Shown here: in pieces, positions 8,391 to 16,160 of the stretch
Layout of the letters: every line of letters begins with the position of its first letter
How positions within the stretch are numbered: position 1 is the stretch's first letter
Assembly: GCA_050331455.1 (NCBI GenBank)
Contig: JBHJGV010000003.1
Location: 12,907-76,906 of the forward strand
Length of the DNA: 64,000 nucleotides
DNA from: CAYUYV01 sp050331455
GTDB lineage: Bacteria; Pseudomonadota; Alphaproteobacteria; JAJFIK01
Direction of reading: 5' to 3'
Notes under the pieces: generated by a model
What the model was told of the DNA's origin: nothing
Seen by the model: the letters and a program-made list of their open reading frames with translations, nothing else
Databases searched by the model: none
Position numbers and translations under genes: made by a program

Positions 8391-9806
8391 TCAGGGGGCG
8401 GGCTGTCCGACGCTGCGCGCGAGACGAAAACCGATGTCGAGATCCCGAAACCCGGCTTGCACGACACGCCGCGACCCTGTCTGCAAGTCCCCCGGTGCGG
8501 ACGCCCAGCCGCCGCCGACGGCTATCGGGCCCATAGCGCCGTTTTTTTCTGTCGATGCGGCGACCCATTCCCAAACATTGCCGGCCGTGTCGTAAAGGCC
8601 GAACGCGTTGGGCCGGCGCTCGCCGACAGGCGCCGTTCCGGCGCTTGCGGGCTCTGCGCAGCGAAACTTGGCCGGGTCGTATTCGGCCTTCTGGCCTGAG
8701 GCCTTGATTGCCTTCTGGACCTGGACCGGATAAGGCGCATCGAGGGGCGCAAGATGGGCAAAGTCGCACACGCGGTCCCGATCAAGATCATCGCCCCAGA
8801 AAAAGCGCGTGGTCGTGTTGGCCGCGGCGGCATAACGCCATTCCGCCTCGCTCGGCAAACGGTATCCGCCTCCCGTCCGTTCATTGAGCCAAACTAGAAA
8901 GCCGCGCCCCTTCAAGGTTCCGTCCGGGTCATCGCCGGTGATGGCGGCATGGCTGATCAACGCAATGGGAAAGTCATTGGGCGGAAGGTTGGGGTCCGGG
9001 CAATCGCCGTCGGCGACGCAGGCCGCCCACAAACGCCCCGTCACTTCATAAGCGCCGATGGCGAACGGCGCGACGGGGGTGCCATCGGGCGCCGTGCCGG
9101 CCGGCAGAACGATCATGTCGAGATCGTAGATCGCGCCATTGGACAGGGGTACCGTGTCGTCGACCAAAGGACGGGGGTCTTCCAGGCCCGCCAGATCCAC
9201 GCTCCGCGCCACGGGTGCACCGTCCGATTTGGAAAAAACCATTGCTGCGCCGGCGAGGGTCAATGCGCCCAGGAACGGCAGGGCGACCTGGGGCACGAGC
9301 AGCCCGCGCGGCGCGATCCCGACCCGCCGCAAGAGGGCGGCAGGTTGCCCATTCTGTCGTCCGCCTTGCCGGCCCAGCATGGTGTCCACGAAGAGGGGAT
9401 CGGATGGGGCCGGCGGCGTAAGGCGCGCCGACAGGCTGATCCCACGACCGGCGTCGCGCAGCGCACGGCGCATCCGTTCCGTCCAGGACGCCGGCTTTGC
9501 CTCCCGGCCGAAGCTTGCGCGCAAGGTTCGGCGCACGAGGTTCAAGGTCTCCGGCGTCAGATCGTCGATCAGCCGCCGGCGGATCCGTTCCGGGATCCGG
9601 CCCTGCCGAAACCACGACAGATGGGCCAGGGCCAGACAATCCGTCTCGTTCGGCGCCTCCCGCCCGTCGGCGGCGGCGAGCGTGCGCCCGAGATGGATGG
9701 TCAATTCCCAGCGCAGGACGGGGGCCACGGCACAAGCACACAGCCAGCGATAGCCGGCCTCTCCCAGATCCTCGCGCAAGCTCGGCAGATCGTCCTCAAG
9801 GGGCAC
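8391..9806 (-). CDS. SUMF1/FGE-fold protein with N-terminal conflict-system helical domain
   Basis: The C-terminal 230 residues are a SUMF1 (formylglycine-generating-enzyme/C-type-lectin) fold, shown by IVLPAGTAP, YEVTGRLWAACV, YRLPSEAEWRYAA, FGLYDTAGNVWEWV and IGFRLARS. The N-terminal part holds YRWLCACAVAPVLRWELT and LAHLSWFRQGRIPERIRRRL, a helical module I associate with SUMF1/vWA conflict proteins. One membrane span (about VALPFLGALTLAGAAMVF) separates them. The catalytic cysteine pair of true FGE is not obvious, so a binding rather than oxidase role is likely. I chose the GTG at 9806 because GGAGGG lies 6 nt upstream; a GTG at 9842 lacks a ribosome site. The gene is divergent from the protease-MoxR-vWA operon and shares its 9807-9965 control region. 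Confidence 0.85.
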   Translation of the reverse strand: MPLEDDLPSLREDLGEAGYRWLCACAVAPVLRWELTIHLGRTLAAADGREAPNETDCLALAHLSWFRQGRIPERIRRRLIDDLTPETLNLVRRTLRASFGREAKPASWTERMRRALRDAGRGISLSARLTPPAPSDPLFVDTMLGRQGGRQNGQPAALLRRVGIAPRGLLVPQVALPFLGALTLAGAAMVFSKSDGAPVARSVDLAGLEDPRPLVDDTVPLSNGAIYDLDMIVLPAGTAPDGTPVAPFAIGAYEVTGRLWAACVADGDCPDPNLPPNDFPIALISHAAITGDDPDGTLKGRGFLVWLNERTGGGYRLPSEAEWRYAAAANTTTRFFWGDDLDRDRVCDFAHLAPLDAPYPVQVQKAIKASGQKAEYDPAKFRCAEPASAGTAPVGERRPNAFGLYDTAGNVWEWVAASTEKNGAMGPIAVGGGWASAPGDLQTGSRRVVQAGFRDLDIGFRLARSVGQPAP

Positions 9807-9965
9807 CGCGCGCCCTCCAAACGGTAAATCACCGCATGCCACCCGAAATCAGGCGCCGAATGGCGCATCGGGAGGGCTGCGGTTGATTTTTTCGCGCCTG
9901 CCGGGACAATGCCCGACTTGAGCCATGCGTTCAAAGGGGTGCCGGCGGGCAAAAGGATATTGAGC

Positions 9966-11627
9966 ATGTCGTCCGCGAAGGATCGGGCCACCAGGGCCAC
10001 CGTCCAGATCTGGACGCCGGACAGCCGACTCGGGGAGGCCGAGACCCTGTGCGGCACCGGTTTCCTCGTGGGGCGCGATCTCGTGCTGACCTGCGCCCAT
10101 GTGGTCGCCAAGGCCCTCGGCGCCGCCGACGATCGGGACCCGGGCCCGGAAGGCACGGTCCTCGTGACGTTCCCTTATGGAGACCAGGAGGGTCCCTGGC
10201 CGGCCCGCCACGAGACCGGCGCCTGGGTGGCGAAAGTGCCCGGGGGCGCCGGCGACATCGCGGTGCTGCGCCTTGCCGGCCAGCCCAGCGGCATTGTGCC
10301 CCTGCCGCTGACACCGGAGGCCATTCCCGACACCGGCGGTGTGGAGACGATTTGCTGGGGCTTTCCCGATCCCAATAATCCGCGCAGCATCCGTTCGGCC
10401 CTGTGCGAATTGCGCCCCGGCGAGCCCTATGGCGTGCCGAGCGATGCGGCCACCTGGCAACGGGTGATCAAACGGGCCGGCAAGGGCGACGCCTTTATCG
10501 ATCCCGGCTTCAGCGGCGCGCCCCTGTTCACCGATCCGGATTATCGGGTCGCCGGGATGGTCTGTGCGGATATTCCGAACCAGGACCAGGAAGCCGCCTG
10601 CGTCGCCGTGGCCGATCTTGCCCGCGTCCTCGACGGGGTCGCCGGGCGTCATCGCCCGGCGCGCAAGGGGGCCATCGACCGCACGGACCTCTTGCGCATC
10701 GACCGGCACCAGCAGGTGGGGCAGGTCAAACGGTTCCTCCATCTGCACCGCAAGACCAGCCGCGACGGCGACACTCGGCCCGGCGTGGTCGTGATCCTGG
10801 GCCAGGACTGGGACCGGCCCGGCGATTTCTTCCAACGTTGGCAGAAGGTCCATTTTGAAGAGGAAGCCGTGCCCTTCGGTCGGTCCATGGATTTTCTGGG
10901 CTCGGCCAAGCTGCCCTTTTATGAGGAGCCCGATCCGGTCTGGGCCTTCGTCGACCTGTTGAGCCACCTGCTGCCGGCCTCATCCGGCCCGGCCGGGGCT
11001 TTGGACCTCGACGATGTGGCCTGCGAGGCCAGTCTGAGCGACGCACTGGCGGTCTGGCAGGCCTCTCTGGCCCGCGACTTCTACCTCCAATGGGATGTGG
11101 ACTGTACCGAATGGTCTCCCGCCCATGCCCGTCATCTGCAAGGGTGCCTCGATTTTGTCGCCCGCTGCTGGCCGGCACTGCCGCCGGACCGGGCCGGGTT
11201 GATCTTCCTTGTGGTGACCTTCGACAATGTGGTGGACGAGCGTCTGGCATTGGCCCATCCCTTCTTCAAGGCCTTGGGCGATGAGCTGGGCTGCGGGTCC
11301 GATCGCTTGTGCTGTGTGGATCTGTTCACGAATGTCACGGCCGTTGATCTGCGCGACTGGCGCAAGGCGATTGGCGAGGAACGTGTCGCGCCCACCCTGT
11401 GGGACCCGCTGCATGCTGCCCTGGAAGCGGCCCGGCTCAAGGACGAGAGCGCGGCGGCGGAAAAGACCGGGCGCGGATGGTTCAGTTTTCTGGGGCGCAA
11501 GGCGGCGGCTCCTGTGGCCGCGCCCTTCGTGCGCAAGCCCGGTCTGACCCTCGACGAGGCCATTCGGATGATCGAAAAACTGAAAGACCGGACGGGCGGA
11601 ACCGGCTTTGCCGAACCCGCGATCTGA
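9966..11627 (+). CDS. Trypsin-like serine protease fused to a STAND-like (inactive) domain
   Basis: The N-terminal 200 residues are a chymotrypsin-fold protease with a complete triad: His45 in TCAHVV, Asp97 in GDIAVLRL and Ser183 in GFSGAPLF. From about residue 235 a second domain begins with DRHQQVGQVKRFL, then RPGVVVILGQDWDRPGDFF and a region ending near GLIFLVVTFDNV. This resembles the inactive STAND ('iSTAND') P-loop-like domain known from ternary conflict systems; no canonical GxxxxGK[ST] is present. The start at 9966 has AAGGA 8 nt upstream and is preferred over the ATG at 9909. No signal peptide is seen, so the protease should act in the cytosol. It is first in a tight three-gene operon and ends 13 bp before the MoxR gene. 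It is probably the effector, set off by the ATPase/vWA pair; that is inference. Confidence 0.85.
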   Translation: MSSAKDRATRATVQIWTPDSRLGEAETLCGTGFLVGRDLVLTCAHVVAKALGAADDRDPGPEGTVLVTFPYGDQEGPWPARHETGAWVAKVPGGAGDIAVLRLAGQPSGIVPLPLTPEAIPDTGGVETICWGFPDPNNPRSIRSALCELRPGEPYGVPSDAATWQRVIKRAGKGDAFIDPGFSGAPLFTDPDYRVAGMVCADIPNQDQEAACVAVADLARVLDGVAGRHRPARKGAIDRTDLLRIDRHQQVGQVKRFLHLHRKTSRDGDTRPGVVVILGQDWDRPGDFFQRWQKVHFEEEAVPFGRSMDFLGSAKLPFYEEPDPVWAFVDLLSHLLPASSGPAGALDLDDVACEASLSDALAVWQASLARDFYLQWDVDCTEWSPAHARHLQGCLDFVARCWPALPPDRAGLIFLVVTFDNVVDERLALAHPFFKALGDELGCGSDRLCCVDLFTNVTAVDLRDWRKAIGEERVAPTLWDPLHAALEAARLKDESAAAEKTGRGWFSFLGRKAAAPVAAPFVRKPGLTLDEAIRMIEKLKDRTGGTGFAEPAI

Positions 11628-11640
11628 GAGGGGACCTGCC

Positions 11641-12765
11641 ATGACCGGTTGGATGCTGAGCGAAAAACTGCCGAACGAGGACGAGCGCAAGGACCGGTGG
11701 CAGACCCTGCCGAGCCATGTGGACGAGGCCTGGTCCCATCCGTCCCAATATGTCCCGGACGAGGAAACCCTCCAGGCGGTCAATGTGGCCATCGCCGTCG
11801 GGCAGCCGCTGTTGCTGACGGGAGAGCCCGGCTGCGGCAAGACAGCCCTCGCAGACCATGTGGCCTGGCAGCTCGGCCTCGAAAAGGCGCTGCGTTATCA
11901 GATGAAATCGACCAGCGAGGCGCGCGATCTCTTTTATCGCTTTGACCAGGTCGCCCGGTTCCACGACGCCCACGACACGAAGAAAAGCGTCGATCCGCGC
12001 CGTTTCATAACGTTCCAGGCCATGGGCCTTGCAATCCTGTATGCCATGGACCGAAAGGAGCGGGACGGGCTCCTGGGCCATGACGCGGACGGCAAGGCGC
12101 TGGCCAAGCGCATCGGGGCGCCCCAGGAGGCCCGGCGTTCCGTGGTGCTGATCGACGAGATCGACAAGGCGCCGCGGGACGTGCCCAACGACCTCTTGGA
12201 TGAGATCGAGAATATGCGCTTTCGCATCCCCGAACTGGGCGGCGTGCCGGGTATTGCGGATCGGGCCATCGCGCTGGGCAACAAGGGCATGCGGCCCATC
12301 GTGATCCTCACCTCCAACTCCGAAAAGGCCTTGCCGGACGCTTTTCTGCGCCGCTGCGCCTACCACCACATGGCTTTGCCGCGCGAGCGCGATGTGCTCA
12401 GTACACAGATGGCAAAGATCGTGGCCAACCGGCTGGCCGCGATCCCCGTGCCCGGCGACGGGCGCGCCAGCGACCTGTTCGACGATGCCATGGTGGTCTT
12501 TCACAGCCTGCGCAAGGCAGACGCCCATCTGCAGAAACCGCCGGGCACGGCTGAATTGCTCAATTTCCTGCGCGCCTTGTCCCAGCTTGGCCTGCCCGTC
12601 GATACGCCGTTGCGTGATCAGACGGGCTGGCAGTCCGTGGCCCTGTCGAGCCTCGTGAAGATCCGGGAGGACCAGGACGCCGTGCGAACCCTCCTGGAGC
12701 GGATGGACTGGCCCACCCGTCGGCCGCGCCCGTTGGCGGCTGCGGCCTCCCGGGCCGGCGCGTGA
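11641..12765 (+). CDS. MoxR-type AAA+ ATPase, 374 aa
   Basis: This is an AAA+ ATPase with Walker A GEPGCGKT at residues 61-68, Walker B VVLIDEIDKAPRD at about 168-180, sensor-1 TSNSEKALPDAF and a downstream arginine-rich RRC, as in the MoxR/YehL-like branch. The start is the ATG at 11641, with GAGGGG upstream. It sits 13 bp after the protease gene and 6 bp before the vWA/SUMF1 gene, so the three are almost certainly co-transcribed and translationally linked. MoxR ATPases work with vWA-domain partners to remodel or insert cofactors into targets. Here the vWA-like domain is supplied by the next gene. In conflict systems this pair controls an effector, for which the neighbouring protease is the natural candidate. 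Confidence 0.92.
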   Translation: MTGWMLSEKLPNEDERKDRWQTLPSHVDEAWSHPSQYVPDEETLQAVNVAIAVGQPLLLTGEPGCGKTALADHVAWQLGLEKALRYQMKSTSEARDLFYRFDQVARFHDAHDTKKSVDPRRFITFQAMGLAILYAMDRKERDGLLGHDADGKALAKRIGAPQEARRSVVLIDEIDKAPRDVPNDLLDEIENMRFRIPELGGVPGIADRAIALGNKGMRPIVILTSNSEKALPDAFLRRCAYHHMALPRERDVLSTQMAKIVANRLAAIPVPGDGRASDLFDDAMVVFHSLRKADAHLQKPPGTAELLNFLRALSQLGLPVDTPLRDQTGWQSVALSSLVKIREDQDAVRTLLERMDWPTRRPRPLAAAASRAGA

Positions 12766-12771
12766 CCCGGC

Positions 12772-15357
12772 GTGCCCGTGCCGCCGCCATCGCGACCGCC
12801 TGACTGGCTCGGCGGCCTGCCGCGCCTCTACGCCTTGCTCGACACAGCCGGCATTCCGACGGAGCCGGGCCAGCGGGCGGCGATCCTCCATGTCACCGGC
12901 AAGCGGCAGATCGGCCACTGGCCCGGCGCGCCCGACATCGTGCTCCTCCTCATGCCCCTGTTGGCCCAGACACCCGAGGCGCGCGAGACCGTACGGGCCA
13001 TCCTGCGACGGTGGTCGGACAGTCTTGGGACTGAGCAGGCCCCGGGGCGGTCGGCCGCCCTGCCGGGGGCTGTCCAGGTGGCACCGGTCCTGTCAGCCGA
13101 CGCGCCGTCCGTTGCCGAGCAGTCCGCCGCTGTGCCGGTGCGTTCGCGCCTGGGCGTGACCCCGGGGCGGATCCTGCTGGGCGCGCTGGTGATCGTCCTT
13201 CTCGCGCTCGGGATCGGCTATTGGACGGTGGGTTCGCGGCCGGTCCCCTCCAATCCGCCGGCGATACCGGAAATCGATCGGGGGCCCGCGTCCAAACCGG
13301 TGGATCCGGATGGTCCGGACACGGCCTCCCCATCGAAACCCCGTCCGGACTCCCGGGCGCCCGTATCGGGATCCGTCCGTGTGGAGATGCCCGCCGACCC
13401 AATGCCGCTCGCCCTGAGGATCGCGCTGGCGGCGGTGCCGATCGTGGCATTCACGGGCTATCTGCTCTGGCTGATGGCGCGGCGGGGGCGGTGGCTGGCC
13501 TCGGGTCTGGGGCTTGCCCGCCGCGCCGGCCCGCCATTACGCCTTGCCCTTGATCTCGATGCGGTGGATGCCCTGTTTCCGGCGCGCGCCCTGCGGCCCG
13601 GCAGCCAGTCCCTCAAGGCCTCGCTCAAGGTGGAGGGCGACCGGCTCGATATCGGGCGGACCGTGGATGCAACGGCCGGAGCCGCCGGCTTTTTCACACC
13701 GGTCAACGCCCTTGTTCGTGTCGAGCCCGAATATGTCTTTCTCATCGAGCGGCTGAGCCCCCACGATCACGCCGCAAGGCTGTTCGATCTCGCCGTGGAG
13801 CGCCTGCGGGGCAAGCAGCACGGCGTGATCATCCACCGGTTCTTTTTCCAAGGTGATCCCGAGACCGTGTATACGGACGATCCCGGACTGCCGCCGGTCA
13901 TGGACATCCGCAGGCTCAGCGAGCGTTTCCAGCGCAACCGGGTGTTCATTCTGGGCACGGCGGACGGGTTCTTCCATCCCCTCGACGACCGCCCTCAGCC
14001 CGGCACGCGGATGCTGCTTGAGTGGCAAAAGCGCGCCGTTCTCCATGCCCGGCCCGTGCGCCATTGGGGTCCCACGGAACTGCGTCTGCTCGAAAGAGGC
14101 TTCGCCCTGGCGACGGCGACGAGCCAGGGCCTCCAGCGGGTGGCCGGCTATGCGCGCCTGCCCGAGCGGGCCCTGGCCCGGACCCTTCTCGAAGGGCGCC
14201 GAACGGGTCCGGTCCGCCTGGCCCCGGACCTGGTGCAAGCCCCGGTGCAAGCCCCGCAGCAGCACCAGGACGGCACCCATAGACGGTTCCGCGACGAAGC
14301 GCTGTGGGTTGCTTTATCCATCTTTGTACAGAATATTGTAAAAATATCCATGATGGCGCTGCAGCCCTGGTCGCTGGTCCGGCGGCGCTCTCTCCGGACG
14401 CTGCGCCATCGCTTGAGCATTCTGCGTCACCAATGGGCTGAATCCCTCTGGGTGGTCATCCTCGCCCTCGTCGTGCTCCTGGGCACGGCCTATGCGTGGC
14501 GGGACTGGATCGCGGAGCAGTGGGGCTCTGCGATCGATTCGGGCGATCCCGACCCGCGGTTCGTGCCCGGATCTGTCTTCCGGGATCCCCTGTCATCGGG
14601 CGGCGAAGGCCCGCAGATGGTGGTCATCCCCGCAGGCCCGTTCACCATGGGCTCGCCGCCGGGCGAGGCGGGTCGTAATGATGATGAAGGGCCGCAGCGT
14701 CGGGTCACGATCGCGCGGCCCTTTGCCCTCGGGCGCTATGAGGTGACCTGGGCTGAGTGGGCGGCCTGTGTGGCCGATGGCGGCTGTGACAACGGTCCGG
14801 TGGAGAAGGCGGGTGGTGACAATGGCTGGGGCAAGGGCACGCGGCCGGTGATCAATGTGTCCTGGGACGATGCGCAGGCTTATGTCCGCTGGCTGAACAC
14901 TCAGGTCGAGGGTGAGCCTTACCGTCTGCCCACGGAGGCGGAGTGGGAATATGCGGCGCGGGCGGGGACGACGACGCGGTTTTCCTGGGGGGACCAGGAC
15001 CCGGTTTGCGACGAAGCGGCGCCGAACGGGGCCAATTTCACCGCCTGCACCGATAACCGGACGCGGCCCGTAGGTTCCTTCCCGGCCAACCCCTTCGGCC
15101 TTCATGACATGCACGGCAATGTCTGGGGATGGGTTCAGGATTGTTGGCACGGAAACTATAATGGGGCACCTACGGATGGTTCCGCCCGGATGGCAGCCAA
15201 TGGCGGCGATTGCTCGCGTCGTGTTCGGCGCGGCGGGTCTTGGGGCAACTTCCCTCAGGACCTCCGCTCGGCGGACCGCAGCTGGTTCAATCCCTCGGGC
15301 CGGATCTACAGTGTCGGTTTCCGCGTGGCCAGGACGCTTTCACCTCCTTCCCCCTAA
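12772..15357 (+). CDS. Membrane protein with vWA-like and C-terminal SUMF1 domains, 861 aa
   Basis: Domain order: an N-terminal helical domain (residues 12-85), TM spans near 133-151 and 213-235, a vWA-like Rossmann region (about 318-455: EYVFLIERLSPHDHAARLF, HRFFFQGDP, RVFILGTADGFFHP), TM spans near 511-527 and 559-576, then a SUMF1 domain (about 615-855: MVVIPAGPFTMGS, YEVTWAEWAAC, YRLPTEAEWEYAARAG, MHGNVWGWVQD, RRGGSWGN, GFRVAR). The MIDAS DxSxS of the vWA is replaced by ERLS, so metal binding is doubtful. The GTG start is 6 bp after the MoxR stop. Its SUMF1 end is the fold DGRs often diversify, and a related segment with adenine-biased differences lies 300 bp downstream. It is likely the MoxR partner and a membrane-linked sensor whose lectin-like end recognises a ligand; this is inferred. 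Confidence 0.87.
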   Translation: MPVPPPSRPPDWLGGLPRLYALLDTAGIPTEPGQRAAILHVTGKRQIGHWPGAPDIVLLLMPLLAQTPEARETVRAILRRWSDSLGTEQAPGRSAALPGAVQVAPVLSADAPSVAEQSAAVPVRSRLGVTPGRILLGALVIVLLALGIGYWTVGSRPVPSNPPAIPEIDRGPASKPVDPDGPDTASPSKPRPDSRAPVSGSVRVEMPADPMPLALRIALAAVPIVAFTGYLLWLMARRGRWLASGLGLARRAGPPLRLALDLDAVDALFPARALRPGSQSLKASLKVEGDRLDIGRTVDATAGAAGFFTPVNALVRVEPEYVFLIERLSPHDHAARLFDLAVERLRGKQHGVIIHRFFFQGDPETVYTDDPGLPPVMDIRRLSERFQRNRVFILGTADGFFHPLDDRPQPGTRMLLEWQKRAVLHARPVRHWGPTELRLLERGFALATATSQGLQRVAGYARLPERALARTLLEGRRTGPVRLAPDLVQAPVQAPQQHQDGTHRRFRDEALWVALSIFVQNIVKISMMALQPWSLVRRRSLRTLRHRLSILRHQWAESLWVVILALVVLLGTAYAWRDWIAEQWGSAIDSGDPDPRFVPGSVFRDPLSSGGEGPQMVVIPAGPFTMGSPPGEAGRNDDEGPQRRVTIARPFALGRYEVTWAEWAACVADGGCDNGPVEKAGGDNGWGKGTRPVINVSWDDAQAYVRWLNTQVEGEPYRLPTEAEWEYAARAGTTTRFSWGDQDPVCDEAAPNGANFTACTDNRTRPVGSFPANPFGLHDMHGNVWGWVQDCWHGNYNGAPTDGSARMAANGGDCSRRVRRGGSWGNFPQDLRSADRSWFNPSGRIYSVGFRVARTLSPPSP
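15213..15273 (+). repeat. Segment of the SUMF1 gene 3' end repeated downstream (variable-region-like)
   Basis: These 61 bases encode the SRRVRRGGSWGNFPQDLRSA part of the SUMF1 domain. They align without gaps to 15511-15571 with seven mismatches, five of them where the downstream copy has adenine. This is the position and fold in which DGR variable regions lie. Confidence 0.7.
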
Positions 15358-15363
15358 CAGCTC

Positions 15364-15387
15364 ACCCGCGTAGCGGGTTCGAAAATT
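15364..15387 (+). terminator. Hairpin after the SUMF1 gene, likely rho-independent terminator
   Basis: Six bases after the stop codon, ACCCGC-GTA-GCGGGT forms a 6-bp stem with a 3-nt loop, followed by TCGAAAATTTTT. This fits a short intrinsic terminator for the protease-MoxR-SUMF1 operon. A hairpin just after the variable region is also a known DGR feature, so both readings are possible. Confidence 0.6.
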
Positions 15388-15510
15388 TTTGAGGTTCTGC
15401 CCTCGACTCGTGGCACGTTCAACCATTATGATGGTGACAACTTTGGACGTGTTCTGCCTGTTTACGCCTGCGCACCTTGATGCGGGTGGCCATTATCCCT
15501 GCATCGTCCC

Positions 15511-15571
15511 CTCGCGTCGTGTTCTGCGCGGCGGGTCTTGGAACAACACCCCACAGAACCTCCGCTCGGCG
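15511..15571 (+). repeat. Displaced SUMF1 3' segment (template-repeat-like)
   Basis: Read in frame it gives SRRVLRGGSWNNTPQNLRSA and then leaves the SUMF1 pattern, reaching a TGA at 15599-15601. Compared with 15213-15273, AAC-AAC-ACC-CCA-CAG-AAC here corresponds to GGC-AAC-TTC-CCT-CAG-GAC there. Five of nine adenines in this copy differ, against two of 52 other bases. It has no upstream start or SUMF1 core, so it is a non-coding copy or gene remnant. Confidence 0.65.
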
Positions 15572-15664
15572 CCCCTGTTCCATCTTGGCACAGAGCAATG
15601 ACCGAAGGCCACGCCGTGGTCCGGACCCGCCCCTGGTGGAGCGGCTCTGAGGCGTAAGTCCCCC

Positions 15665-15753
15665 GATGTGCACGGCAATATGTGGGAGTGGCTGCAGGAT
15701 TGTTGGCATGGAAATTATAATGGTGCGCCGACGGATGGGTCGGCCTCGATGGA
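15665..15753 (+). pseudogene. Fragment of a SUMF1-domain gene, out of order
   Basis: Translates as DVHGNMWEWLQDCWHGNY followed by NGAPTDGSASM, matching the intact gene's DMHGNVWGWVQDCWHGNY at 15106-15190. The differences here are spread over third codon positions, as expected of an ordinary diverged paralogue, unlike the repeat at 15511. In an intact gene this part comes before the GGSW segment; here it lies 94 bp after it, so the two pieces are permuted or come from two lost genes. Confidence 0.7.
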
Positions 15754-16160
15754 GCCGGGCGCGTGGAGCTCCCATGACGCGACCGACAGGCCCACAAGGC
15801 CGGGTGGGACGGAGACCGGATCGGCGCTTTCCCCGGAGCGCATTTCGGTCCATGCGGTTTGGCACGATCGGCGCATCCCTTGGGGCCGGCGGCGCAAGGG
15901 CCCGTGACGTTCAAGATGTGCGAACGGGAACAGCCCTAAAGGGTACCGAGCTGCGGTTGTTCGTCCCGGCCTGTCTGATTATACAAACCGGTAAGATGGG
16001 CGATGGAGGACGTCACCCAACGGGCCGTGACGGCTTTGTCATCGTCACGCGGTCCGTTAATGGCCAGATAAGCGCCTGATTCATTGGACATAGGCAGGTG
16101 AGGTGAGCGGGCTCGCAGGGGCGGTTCCTGGCGACCGTCGCCGGGAGCGAGACGCCGGGC

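Larger units (their letters stand above)
15358..16160. other. 800-bp decayed region between the SUMF1 gene and the GH5 gene
   Basis: No intact gene is supported here. It holds the hairpin at 15364, the repeat at 15511-15571 and a separate SUMF1 gene fragment at 15665-15753. The rest (15390-15510, 15572-15664, 15754-16160) shows no recognisable coding sequence, and no reverse transcriptase or Avd-like frame was found. Confidence 0.6.

Noticed and set aside
8041..8769. N-terminal extension of the coiled-coil membrane protein
   Set aside because: It would overlap the SUMF1 gene on the same strand; the ATG at 8040 has a good ribosome site.
15358..16160. Complete diversity-generating retroelement
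   Set aside because: No reverse transcriptase (YxDD-type) or Avd-like gene was found in the window; only a partial repeat pair is present.
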